A stretch of 18,059 nucleotides of DNA from an uncultured Bacillus sp. (GCA_934215995.1 CAKQBC010000011.1:1-18059), one strand, 5' to 3'; positions 1 to 7,368 are shown, counted from the stretch's first letter. The notes: generated by a model from the letters alone, not told the origin. Translations and numbers: made by a program.

Positions 1-465
1 GCCCAGGACATCATGTTTACTGATGTAATATTGCATATGGATGAAATGTTTCGCATCCTGACTATCCTTGATTAGCGAGCGGAACTTTTTCTTTCCGTCG
101 GTAAAGACTTTTACGCGGTTATTTTGGGATAATAGAGACTCATTGGAATTAAGGAGCATATAAATGAGGTCCCGATGCTTTTTTATGTAATCATGCCGGT
201 AAAGGAACGTTTCTTCCTTTATTTCTTTTTCCTGTTGCCGAAGCAATTTATCCTTCTTTATTTTCCTTTTGTCATCCCATTGAAACAAGTGAATGCGGCT
301 CAGATCCTGTCCAAGGTTCAGATACAGGATGAAGCCCACGATAGGGACGAAAAAAAGGACGAGCAGCCATGCCCATGTGGAGGTGGGGTCCCGTTTTTCA
401 CGGAAGACGACATATAGAGCAAAAATGATATTTAACAATAGAATAGCACTGGTTGTGATGCTCAC
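1..465 (-). CDS. cls: Cardiolipin synthase, N-terminal part (cut by window edge)
   Basis: Cardiolipin synthase joins two phosphatidylglycerol molecules at the membrane into cardiolipin and glycerol. Reading the minus strand from GTG at 465-463 gives 155 codons open to the window edge. Two hydrophobic segments (about residues 5-22 and 32-50) flank the family-typical FREKRDPTSTWAW, followed by FVPIVGFILYLNLGQDLSR and LFQWDDKRK. Further on, KVFTDGKKKFRSL and HIHMQYY-type text (here HFIHMQYYISKHD) lead into the first phospholipase D domain. The two HKD catalytic motifs lie outside the window. Bacillus homologues are about 480-500 aa, so roughly a third is visible. GTG was chosen because no ATG is available near the N-terminus, an in-frame TAG lies ten codons upstream, and a GGGGGAG run sits upstream at a rather long spacing. 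It is divergent from yfiB. Which paralogue it is (ClsA, YwiE or YwjE type) cannot be settled here. Confidence 0.9.
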   Translation of the reverse strand, partial: MSITTSAILLLNIIFALYVVFREKRDPTSTWAWLLVLFFVPIVGFILYLNLGQDLSRIHLFQWDDKRKIKKDKLLRQQEKEIKEETFLYRHDYIKKHRDLIYMLLNSNESLLSQNNRVKVFTDGKKKFRSLIKDSQDAKHFIHMQYYISKHDVLG

Positions 466-514
466 AATATTTATCTTTCTCTCCCCCTTTTGCTATTTAA
501 AAAGTTCTCTATAC

Positions 515-544
515 ATTATAATACTATATCGTTTTTGAAAGTAA
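515..544 (-). promoter_or_regulatory. Probable SigA promoter of cls
   Basis: On the minus strand a perfect TATAAT -10 box (515-520) lies 18 bases from a TTACTT -35-like box (539-544), about 50 bases upstream of the cls GTG. Assigned by eye from box match and spacing only. Confidence 0.45.
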
Positions 545-798
545 GTATACTTCCGGCCGGATTATTTTGCAGGGAGGATGAGTTTTTTGATTCGGAAATT
601 GAGCCGAAAGATAGTAAACTAATAGTGGATAAAATAGGATAATGGGCCATGGTGTCTGGATTTTTATCTGCAGGCACACTGCTGGCGGAAGTTTATTGAT
701 TTGCCGGCGCAAGGTGAATACATAGAGGGAAGGCGGGGCAAAGACCTGCATGCCGCAAAAATGATTCGGATAAACGAGTGGCGAGGAGTGGTTGCATC
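545..798. other. Intergenic region between cls and yfiB
   Basis: No convincing gene is present. It contains a strong GGGAGG Shine-Dalgarno-like run (572-577), nine bases before a 12-codon ORF starting with TTG (587-622). An alternative reading of the same bases is a promoter, TTGATT (587-592), 17 bases, GATAGT (610-615). The two readings exclude each other. One plus-strand frame stays open from about 638 into yfiB, but it has no good start and no recognisable family, so I treat it as chance. No divergent regulator gene is present. Confidence 0.4.
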
Positions 799-2541
799 AT
801 GGGTAGTGTCTGGCGTTTCATACGCCCATATAAGATTCCTGCGGGAATAGCGATAATGTTCATGCTGTCGGAATTGGCGGTCGAACTGGTCCAGCCGCTT
901 CTGATGGCAAAAATCATTAATGAGGGGGTAATGGAGAGAGAGCCCGGGGTTGTGCTCCTGTGGGGAGGGGTCATGCTTTTGCTGTCTGTAGGTGCCTTCC
1001 TTGCCGGGATTATGAATACCTATTATGCTTCCCATACAAGCCAAGGCTTCAGTTATGACTTAAGGAACAGTACATTCAGGCATATACAATCTTTATCTTA
1101 TTCGCAATTTTCTATATTTTCTACAGGTTCCCTGCTGACAAGGCTGACAAACGATATCCAGCAGCTGCAGAACACAGTGTTCATGATGCTCCGGATTATG
1201 CTTCGGGCGCCGCTCCTGATTATTGGCGGCTTAGCCATGGCCTTAATCGTTGATGTGAGGATGGGAATGTTTCTGGCGGTAACTGTACCAGTGATCTTTT
1301 TCTTCCTTATTTATATATTTACGAAAGGAAGCAGGATGTTCCGGATCGTGCAAGAGAAACTGGATCAGGTTAATACGGTGATCGGAGAGAATCTGACGGG
1401 AATGAAGCTGATCAGGGCATTCCAAAGAAGAGGCTATGAAGAGGAACGCTTTTCGGAGTCGAACGCTGAGCTGAAGGAAAAAACCTCCTCCGTCCTGCGC
1501 TTTATGGAAGTCACAATGCCATCATTGCTGCTTCTGATGAACATCACAATCATCATAATCCTTTGGTTCGGGCATAAGGAAATAAATGCCGCCAATACGG
1601 ATGTGGGGAGTGTCGTCGCCATCGTGAACTATGCCACTCGGATTACGTCCTCCCTGTCGGTTTTTTCTTTCATTGTTATGGCTTTTTCACGGGCGAGGGC
1701 GTCGGCGCTGCGGCTTGATGAGGTGCTGAAAACCGAACCTTCGATGACCAATCCTGCTGAGCCGGCCGAATCGGCAGGGCTTAAAGGGGAAATCGCCTTT
1801 AGGAATGTTTCTTTTACATATGATAACCAATCTGTGTATGCGCTTAAGAATCTTTCATTTACTGTCGGTCCAGGTAAGACGCTCGCCGTATTGGGCGCTA
1901 CTGGCTCAGGGAAATCGACCTTGGTTAATCTGATTCCGAGGTTGTATGATGCTGTGGAAGGTACAGTCGCAATTGACGGGACAGACGTAAGGGATATGAA
2001 GCAAACAGACCTGCGAATGTCAATCGGTGTTGTTCCCCAGACAGCGATGCTCTTTACCGGAACAATAAAAGAAAACCTGCTCTGGGGGAAACGGGATGCG
2101 ACGGAAGAGGAACTGGAAGAGGCCTGTAAGGCTGCACAGATTTATGGACTGATCGAGCGGATGCCTGCCGGTCTTGACACAAGAGTCGGGCAGAAGGGCG
2201 TGAACTTATCGGGCGGGCAAAGGCAAAGGTTATCGATCGCCCGGGCACTTATGAGAAAGCCGGCCATTCTCCTGTTCGATGACAGTACAAGCGCTTTGGA
2301 TATCAATACGGAAAGGCGGCTTTTAAGGGCCCTGGAAAATTATCATTCCACTAAAATATTTGTCACGCAGAAAATAAGCACCGCGAAGGAAGCGGATAAA
2401 ATATTGCTGCTGAAAGACGGGGAAAAAATAGCGGAGGGCACCCATGAAGAATTGATGGAAAGATCGCCGCTTTATAATGACATATTGAAATCCCAAAACG
2501 AAGAGGGGAGGGGAAGTCATGTCGTTCAAACAGATCGCTGA
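799..2541 (+). CDS. yfiB: Heterodimeric ABC multidrug exporter subunit, YfiB type (degenerate nucleotide site)
   Basis: This is a half-transporter of the ABC exporter type: an N-terminal six-helix membrane domain (about residues 10-300) and a C-terminal ATPase. It should pair with the next gene product to export drugs or other hydrophobic compounds. Walker A GATGSGKST is at 366-374, the signature LSGGQ at 470-474, and Walker B LLFDD ends with D494-D495. The catalytic Glu is replaced by Asp495 and the switch His by Gln524 (FVTQKIST), the hallmark of the weak ATP site in heterodimeric exporters such as LmrCD and TM287/288. I chose ATG 799 because AGGAG lies ten bases upstream. An in-frame GTG at 778 would add seven residues and lacks a good ribosome site. 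The length, 580 aa, fits YfiB. It overlaps yfiC by 23 bases. Substrate is not predictable. Confidence 0.92.
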   Translation: MGSVWRFIRPYKIPAGIAIMFMLSELAVELVQPLLMAKIINEGVMEREPGVVLLWGGVMLLLSVGAFLAGIMNTYYASHTSQGFSYDLRNSTFRHIQSLSYSQFSIFSTGSLLTRLTNDIQQLQNTVFMMLRIMLRAPLLIIGGLAMALIVDVRMGMFLAVTVPVIFFFLIYIFTKGSRMFRIVQEKLDQVNTVIGENLTGMKLIRAFQRRGYEEERFSESNAELKEKTSSVLRFMEVTMPSLLLLMNITIIIILWFGHKEINAANTDVGSVVAIVNYATRITSSLSVFSFIVMAFSRARASALRLDEVLKTEPSMTNPAEPAESAGLKGEIAFRNVSFTYDNQSVYALKNLSFTVGPGKTLAVLGATGSGKSTLVNLIPRLYDAVEGTVAIDGTDVRDMKQTDLRMSIGVVPQTAMLFTGTIKENLLWGKRDATEEELEEACKAAQIYGLIERMPAGLDTRVGQKGVNLSGGQRQRLSIARALMRKPAILLFDDSTSALDINTERRLLRALENYHSTKIFVTQKISTAKEADKILLLKDGEKIAEGTHEELMERSPLYNDILKSQNEEGRGSHVVQTDR

Positions 2542-4354
2542 ACCGTTTCATTACGAAAAGGTCCTTTCCCCTGAGGATGTAAAAAAACCGTCCGGCAAGC
2601 AAAAATCAAAAGCGAAAGATATGAAGAGCACCATCAAGCGCATATGGGACATTCTGATGGCGGAGAAAAAAGCATTCTACCTGGTCATTTTATTGGTAGT
2701 GGCGAGTTCTGCTCTTTCGCTGGCCGGACCCGTTCTGATCGGCCATGTCGTCGACGGATATATCGTTGAGATGAGGGCGGACGGACTGCTCACAGTCCTG
2801 GTCTGGCTCGGTTTTATCTATATTGGCTATTCGTTCAGTCTTTGGCTTCAGAATTACCTGATGATCGGCATCTCCCAAAAAACCGTATCGTATATGCGGA
2901 CTGAATTATTTGCCCATTTCCATAGCCTTCCTTTATCGTTTTTTGATAGAAGGCAGTATGGCGAGCTGATGAGCAGGGTGACGAATGATATTGAAAACGT
3001 CAGCTCCACGCTGAACAGTTCCTTTATCCAGATATTATCCAGCACATTGACCATATTGGGAACGGTTACGGTCATGTTTTGGCTGAGCCCGGCACTAGCG
3101 GTCATCACGTTCTGCACGGTTCCGCTTATGTACTATGGGATGAGGTGGATTACAAGAAGGACCGGGAAACTGTTCAGGCTGCAGCAGATAAGCCTTGGGG
3201 ATGTAAACGGGACAATTGAAGAAAGCATCTCGGGACAGCGGATCGTCAAAGCCTTTTCCCAGGAGGATTCCGTGGCGGAAACGTTCAGGAGGAAAACGGA
3301 AGAACTTAAGGTGAATGGATATTGGGCACAAGTCTACTCCGGAAATATACCGAAGCTTATGAACCTGCTGAACAACTTGAACTATGCTGTCATCGCCGGG
3401 GCAGGGGGATATTTCGCCTACAAAGGCTGGATATCTATCGGAGCGATCGTTATATTCCTGGAGTTCTCCAGGCAATTCACACGTCCTTTGAATGATTTGG
3501 CAAACCAATTCAATACGATGCTTTCGGCAATAGCGGGGGCAGAGCGTGTATTTGAAATCATGGATACAGACGAAGAAGCATCTGATGAACGCGGCAAAAG
3601 AATGATTGGCGAGGTTGGTGGCAAGGTGACGTTTGATTCTGTTTCTTTTTCATATGATGCGGAAGGGGAAAACATCATAAAAGATTTCAGCTGCGAGGTG
3701 AATCCCGGGGAGACGCTTGCCCTGGTGGGGCCGACTGGCGCCGGGAAAACGACAGTTATCAATCTCCTATCCCGTTTTTATGAATACACTGACGGGGTGA
3801 TCAGGCTCGATGGCAAGGACATCAGAAACTATACCCGGGCAAGTGTCCGCAGCCATATGTCTTTTGTTCTGCAGGAGTCTTTCCTGTTTCAGGCGAGCAT
3901 AATGGAAAATATCCGCTATGGAAGGCTTGATGCAACGGATGAGGAAGTCATAAAGGCGGCCAGGGAAGCCAATGCCCACTCCTTCATTGAGAGGATGCCG
4001 GAAGGATACGCGACAATCTTAAAGAATGAGGGCTCTGACCTGAGCCAGGGGCAGCGGCAGCTGATTGCCATTGCGCGGGCCATATTGGCCGACGCCTCGA
4101 TCCTGATTATGGACGAAGCGACCAGCAGCATCGATACAATCACAGAGTTGCAGATCCAGCAGGCATTAAAACGTTTGATGAAGGGGCGAACATGCTTTGT
4201 TATTGCCCATCGGCTGAATACAGTCCGGGATGCTGACCAGATCATCGTACTGCGGGATGGCAGGAATATCGAGCAAGGCACCCACGAGGAATTGATCGGA
4301 AGGCGAGGATATTACGCTGATCTTGTGCACGGCGGGCTGGCAGAGGATGAATAA
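2519..4354 (+). CDS. yfiC: Heterodimeric ABC multidrug exporter subunit, YfiC type (catalytic nucleotide site)
   Basis: This is the partner half-transporter, 611 aa, with an N-terminal extension of about 35 charged residues before the membrane domain (about 45-340) and then the ATPase domain. Walker A GPTGAGKTT is at 404-412, Walker B LIMDE ends in D532 and catalytic E533, and the switch His is H564 (IAHRLNTV). The signature is LSQGQ (508-512) rather than LSGGQ. In the head-to-tail dimer its intact Walker B and His would face YfiB's LSGGQ to form the working site, while its LSQGQ faces YfiB's degenerate motifs. Start ATG 2519 lies within the end of yfiB and has GGGGAGGGG just upstream, so the two genes are translationally coupled. 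A perfect palindrome follows the stop. Confidence 0.93.
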   Translation: MSFKQIAEPFHYEKVLSPEDVKKPSGKQKSKAKDMKSTIKRIWDILMAEKKAFYLVILLVVASSALSLAGPVLIGHVVDGYIVEMRADGLLTVLVWLGFIYIGYSFSLWLQNYLMIGISQKTVSYMRTELFAHFHSLPLSFFDRRQYGELMSRVTNDIENVSSTLNSSFIQILSSTLTILGTVTVMFWLSPALAVITFCTVPLMYYGMRWITRRTGKLFRLQQISLGDVNGTIEESISGQRIVKAFSQEDSVAETFRRKTEELKVNGYWAQVYSGNIPKLMNLLNNLNYAVIAGAGGYFAYKGWISIGAIVIFLEFSRQFTRPLNDLANQFNTMLSAIAGAERVFEIMDTDEEASDERGKRMIGEVGGKVTFDSVSFSYDAEGENIIKDFSCEVNPGETLALVGPTGAGKTTVINLLSRFYEYTDGVIRLDGKDIRNYTRASVRSHMSFVLQESFLFQASIMENIRYGRLDATDEEVIKAAREANAHSFIERMPEGYATILKNEGSDLSQGQRQLIAIARAILADASILIMDEATSSIDTITELQIQQALKRLMKGRTCFVIAHRLNTVRDADQIIVLRDGRNIEQGTHEELIGRRGYYADLVHGGLAEDE

Positions 4355-4365
4355 GATAAATTGAA

Positions 4366-4391
4366 AAAGCGGGCAAATATTTGCCCGCTTT
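4366..4391 (+). terminator. Hairpin terminator after yfiC
   Basis: A perfect 24-base palindrome (4367-4390; arms AAGCGGGCAAAT and its complement) begins 12 bases after the yfiC stop. It is extended by one A-T pair on each side. The T tail is short (TTTC), so termination may be partial. Confidence 0.6.
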
Positions 4392-4477
4392 CTGAGTTCA
4401 GTTTAAGGATATTACATATACTTGTCCGAAACCTCGTTCCGGTTAAATGGGCTGTTCAGGTGAATTCATTCCTGAGT

Positions 4478-4560
4478 GTATGTTTTTTTAAGCGACTAAG
4501 CCCTACCTCTCTTAATCTCCACAGCTCCGAAGCTGATCCGGTTTGAATAAAAAAACATAC
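4478..4560. repeat. 12-base inverted repeat enclosing 59 bases
   Basis: GTATGTTTTTTT at 4478-4489 is matched exactly by its complement AAAAAAACATAC at 4549-4560. Outside it, CTGAGT (4472-4477) can pair with ACTCAG (4574-4579) after a 13-base bulge. Inside is a small hairpin CAGCT/AGCTG near 4522-4535. It could be a structured RNA, a remnant of a small mobile element (no target duplication seen), or chance in AT-rich DNA. Confidence 0.5.
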
Positions 4561-4584
4561 CGTCTTTACAATTACTCAGCATTT

Positions 4585-4770
4585 TTACATAGCCTCCATT
4601 GGAACATTGTTGTATTCAAGGAATGTTAAAATTTCAGGATCCGGTTGATATACCGGATGCATGGAAGCCTGAATTCTTCCTGTTTCTCCTGTCAGGGCGC
4701 CCGTAGTCTATGGAGCGTGCGCTAAATGTCCCGTCAGTCTATTATTCCCGCTTCCTGAAATATAAAACAT
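4585..4770 (-). pseudogene. Possible small gene interrupted by an in-frame TAG
   Basis: From ATG at 4770 the minus strand reads MFYISGSGNNRLTGHLAHAP, then TAG at 4710-4708, then continues in the same frame for 40 more codons to TAA at 4587-4585. The second part contains IQASMHPVYQPDPEILTF and ends VPMEAM. The composition (balanced, with a Pro/Tyr/Glu-rich stretch) looks protein-like rather than random, and the single internal stop is in phase. Ribosome sites are poor: AAGGA is only two bases from the first ATG, and AGGAAG is 13 bases from the internal ATG at 4662. I recognise no family. It may be a decayed gene, a short 25-aa gene from 4662, or noise. Confidence 0.25.
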
Positions 4771-4915
4771 ATTCCTTAGAATTCATACAATGTTTATAAT
4801 TTACTGGAAATTAAAGTTATATAACATGTTAAGATGTATTCATAGGTGATACCGCAGTCTATTGTATGTTCCCTGGGTTTTGGTCATATAAAAGAAAATT
4901 GGGTGGGTGGAAAAT

Positions 4916-5242
4916 GTGAACATCTTAACGATCATTGAATTGGAAAATTCAGAAGTGGAAGAAATCATTGAAGCATCGTTTGTATTTGTGGATGAACAAT
5001 TATATGAAAACGTGGTCCAAACTTGCGTAGATGGCTTTGCCTCTAAGAGTACGAACGAACGAATTGATACCGATGACGCAATGGAAACTCTTTTTGAAAA
5101 ACTAAAAGAAAAAGGAGTTATTCCTGCGGAAATTGAAGATTTCTCTTACGAACTGACTTCATGCGAAAGAATTAAAAGCAACAACCCGGCAAAAGCAGAT
5201 TTGCCAAAGAAAATAGCGATCTCTTTTACACAGTCTAAATAA
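4916..5242 (+). CDS. Hypothetical acidic protein, about 108 aa
   Basis: I do not recognise the family. The product is a soluble, acidic protein with no signal peptide or membrane segment. The N-terminal half, IIELENSEVEEIIEASFVF, alternates hydrophobic and acidic residues and is probably helical. Later there is a TDDAMETLFEKLKEKG helix and a Lys-rich C-terminus ending ISFTQSK. Two cysteines are visible (VVQTCVDG and TSCERIK). The start is uncertain. GTG 4916 has GGTGG five bases upstream and is preferred, while GTG 4907 is in frame and adds three residues (111 aa) but has no spaced ribosome site. The gene stands alone, with AT-rich promoter-like DNA before it and a strong terminator after it, so it is probably expressed as a single-gene unit. 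Confidence 0.7.
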   Translation: MNILTIIELENSEVEEIIEASFVFVDEQLYENVVQTCVDGFASKSTNERIDTDDAMETLFEKLKEKGVIPAEIEDFSYELTSCERIKSNNPAKADLPKKIAISFTQSK

Positions 5243-5252
5243 TATAAATCTT

Positions 5253-5288
5253 AAAGCTGAACTCTTATCTTACCAGTTCAGCTTTTTT
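5253..5288 (+). terminator. Rho-independent terminator after the 4916 gene
   Basis: Perfect 10-bp stem AAGCTGAACT (5254-5263) with AGTTCAGCTT (5275-5284), an 11-base loop, then a T run. It starts 11 bases after the stop. The A-rich left flank could let it act on the opposite strand as well. Confidence 0.9.
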
Positions 5289-5528
5289 ATGTCAAGTTTT
5301 CGTGATTGTCCGCAAAATTGTGAAGCTGAATCAGCATTTTCCCCTCAAATGTCCTTCCGTGTGCTGTGTGCTTCCGGGAAACGATTCAACTATATCGTCG
5401 AACCTCGAAGAGCTATGTGATATACCTTCAAAAACTCTCCTTTATGATAGAGCATTAAAATAACGGGAAATGCGCCTTTTTTAGGCGGGAAGTTATTAGG
5501 GGTGGGAAACATAAAAAGTGCCTTCGTA

Positions 5529-5552
5529 TTGACACTTATAGAATGCTATAAG
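5529..5552 (+). promoter_or_regulatory. TTGACA box joined to an inverted repeat, possible operator of putP
   Basis: A perfect -35 hexamer TTGACA (5529-5534) is immediately followed by CTTATAG-AATG-CTATAAG (5535-5552), a perfect 7-base inverted repeat with a 4-base centre. Candidate -10 boxes downstream (around 5553-5559) are weak. The arrangement suggests a regulator binding in the promoter spacer. No known Bacillus operator consensus that I can recall matches it. Confidence 0.35.
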
Positions 5553-5718
5553 ATTTATAGCTGAAATTGTTGTTTTAAAATAGTTTGGTTTCTGTATCGG
5601 TATTTCTGGCGCATTTGCTGCATAAATTCCAGCAAATTTCACTGTCGCTAAACATATAATTGGATGTAAAGGCAAAATAGACCAATTGTCGGCTGGGAAA
5701 ATCGAGAAAACTTTTTTC

Positions 5719-5747
5719 TTAACAAATCATAACTTTCTTGTTATTCT
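5719..5747 (+). promoter_or_regulatory. Probable proximal SigA promoter of putP
   Basis: TTAACA (5719-5724), 17-base spacer, TATTCT (5742-5747), in AT-rich DNA, about 75 bases before the start codon. I found no convincing SigB-type promoter (GTTTAA/GGGTAT) such as the one that drives opuE in B. subtilis. Confidence 0.45.
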
Positions 5748-5822
5748 ATTAATAAATTATTGTCGAAAAGTGTTGTAAATATTTGGCGATAATTCGTAAA
5801 AGGACTTGAAGGGGGAAACTGT

Positions 5823-7325
5823 GTGGAAACTGGAGTAATTATCTCGATAATTATCTACATGGCTGGGATGCTGCTTTTAGGGTATTTTGCTTATAAGAGA
5901 ACATCGAATCTTACGGATTACATGCTGGGCGGAAGGGATCTAGGTCCGGTTGTAACAGCATTAAGCGCTGGTGCATCCGATATGAGCGGTTGGTTATTGA
6001 TGGGCCTTCCGGGATCGATGTATCTTCAAGGGGTTAGTGCCGGATGGATCGTTGTCGGATTGACGGTTGGTGCATACTTAAACTGGCTTTACGTGGCTCC
6101 GCGACTTCGTACATATACGGAAGTTGCAAACAACTCAATTACAATTCCTGATTATTTAGAAAATCGTTTTAGAGATACCTCAAGAATTTTACGTATTACT
6201 TCGGCAGTCGTAATTATTATTTTCTTCACCTTCTATACATCATCAGGTATGGTTGCGGGCGGTACACTTTTTGAAACCGCTTTCGGTTGGGATTACACAA
6301 CCGGGATTATTGTGACTGCCAGTGTCGTCATTGCCTATACCTTATTTGGGGGCTTCCTTGCTGTAAGCTGGACCGATACGGTACAAGGCTTGATTATGTT
6401 CCTTGCGTTGATTCTTGTTCCGGCCGTTACAATCGCGAATGTTGGCGGAACAACATTGACGTTCGACACAATCCGTGAGATTGACCCGACGCTCTTGTCC
6501 GTATTTGAAGGTACAACAACAATCGGTATCATTTCATTGCTTGCCTGGGGGCTTGGTTACTTCGGGCAACCGCATATCATCGTTCGCTTTATGGCGATCA
6601 CGAACGTAAAAGAAATAAAGAAAGCCCGCCGTGTCGGAATGGGCTGGATGATTTTCTCTGTTGTCGGTGCAATGTTCACAGGACTTGTGGGGATTGCTTA
6701 TCTTAAGGATACGCCTCTTGTCGGAGGGCCTGAATCAGAGACGGTCTTCATTGTGCTGGCTGAGCAATTATTCCCGTCCATGATCACCGGTTTCTTGCTT
6801 GCTGCGATCCTTGCTGCTGTCATGAGTACAATCTCAGCGCAGCTTCTTGTAACATCAAGTGCTTTGACGAACGATTTTTATCAGGCATTCCTGAAAAAGA
6901 ATGCATCTGATAAAGAGCTTGTGTTTGTAGGGCGGATGGCCGTGTTAGGCGTTTCCCTCATAGCCTTGTATCTTGCTTTGAACCCGAATGATACGATCCT
7001 TGGACTGGTCGGTTATGCATGGGCAGGCTTCGGTGCCGCATTCGGTCCACTGATCCTGATCAGCCTTTATTGGAAACGTATGACTAAATGGGGTGCTCTT
7101 GCAGGTATGCTCGGCGGTACTGTAACCGTCATCCTATGGGAAAAAATCAATTGGTTTACACAGAGCGAATCCGTTATCACATGGTTTAACGATGTGTATG
7201 AAATCATCCCTGGATTCATAGTCGGCGTTGTTGTCATCTACGTTGTCAGTCTGTTGACAGCACCGCCATCTAAAGAGATTGAACAAGAATTCGATGAAGC
7301 GAAGAGATTACAGCACGCAGAGTAA
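5823..7325 (+). CDS. putP: Sodium/proline symporter (PutP/OpuE family)
   Basis: This is a member of the solute:sodium symporter family that takes up L-proline with Na+ across the cell membrane, for nutrition or osmoprotection. At 500 aa and with about 13 predicted membrane helices it has the normal family size. DYMLGGRDLGPVVTALSAG leads into DMSGWLLMGLPG (D53, S55), matching the Na+/proline site of E. coli PutP (D55, S57). MSTISAQLLVTSS (S335, T336) matches the second Na+-binding pair. TVQGLIMF and WGLGYFGQPHIIVRFMAI are also family blocks. GTG 5823 follows AAGGGGG by about seven bases. It is a single-gene unit with its own terminator. No proline catabolic genes (putB/putC) are adjacent, so a catabolic role cannot be told from an osmoprotective (OpuE) role. 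Confidence 0.93.
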   Translation: METGVIISIIIYMAGMLLLGYFAYKRTSNLTDYMLGGRDLGPVVTALSAGASDMSGWLLMGLPGSMYLQGVSAGWIVVGLTVGAYLNWLYVAPRLRTYTEVANNSITIPDYLENRFRDTSRILRITSAVVIIIFFTFYTSSGMVAGGTLFETAFGWDYTTGIIVTASVVIAYTLFGGFLAVSWTDTVQGLIMFLALILVPAVTIANVGGTTLTFDTIREIDPTLLSVFEGTTTIGIISLLAWGLGYFGQPHIIVRFMAITNVKEIKKARRVGMGWMIFSVVGAMFTGLVGIAYLKDTPLVGGPESETVFIVLAEQLFPSMITGFLLAAILAAVMSTISAQLLVTSSALTNDFYQAFLKKNASDKELVFVGRMAVLGVSLIALYLALNPNDTILGLVGYAWAGFGAAFGPLILISLYWKRMTKWGALAGMLGGTVTVILWEKINWFTQSESVITWFNDVYEIIPGFIVGVVVIYVVSLLTAPPSKEIEQEFDEAKRLQHAE

Positions 7326-7335
7326 TCTAATTCGG

Positions 7336-7368
7336 ATGCTGGCTTCTATTGCAGAAGCCGGCTTTTTT
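7336..7368 (+). terminator. Rho-independent terminator after putP
   Basis: 10-bp stem GCTGGCTTCT (7338-7347) with AGAAGCCGGC (7353-7362), one G-T wobble, a 5-base loop, then six T. It lies 13 bases after the stop. Confidence 0.9.

Larger units (their letters stand above)
4392..4915. other. Gene-poor region between yfiC and the 4916 gene
   Basis: No intact gene of normal length was found. The stretch holds a 12-base inverted repeat (4478-4489 with 4549-4560), a 7-bp hairpin ATCCGGT/ACCGGAT (4639-4658), and a minus-strand reading frame with an internal TAG (4585-4770). AT-rich sequence around 4770-4840, including TATAAT at about 4795, may hold the promoter of the following gene. Each element is listed separately where it merits it. 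Confidence 0.5.
5289..5818. other. 530-base region upstream of putP
   Basis: No normal-length gene was found. The right part (from about 5520) looks like a long promoter region for putP, with one TTGACA box at 5529-5534, an adjoining inverted repeat (5535-5552) and a second promoter at 5719-5747. The left part holds a short hairpin CGCCT/AGGCG (5473-5486) and only very short ORFs. One is on the minus strand at 5390-5431 (13 codons, TTG start, preceded by AAAGGAG), and an unsupported 43-codon frame reads rightwards from the terminator tail. Confidence 0.45.

Noticed and set aside
638..870. Open plus-strand frame running into yfiB in another phase.
   Set aside because: The only usable start (ATG 763) has no ribosome site, most of the frame overlaps the conserved yfiB start region, and no protein family is recognisable.
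4844..4860. AGGTGATACCGCAG resembles the T-box core (AGGGTGGTACCGCG).
   Set aside because: The match is imperfect, no specifier stem or antiterminator/terminator pair with a T run follows, and the downstream gene is not an aminoacyl-tRNA synthetase or amino acid gene.
5289..5420. 43-codon plus-strand frame starting in the tail of the terminator at 5288.
   Set aside because: The ATG lies in the terminator T tract with no ribosome site, so it could not be translated from the upstream transcript.
5584..5606. GTTTGG ... GGTAT as a SigB promoter for putP, as in B. subtilis opuE.
   Set aside because: The spacing (about 10 bases) is too short and both boxes deviate from GTTTAA/GGGTAT.
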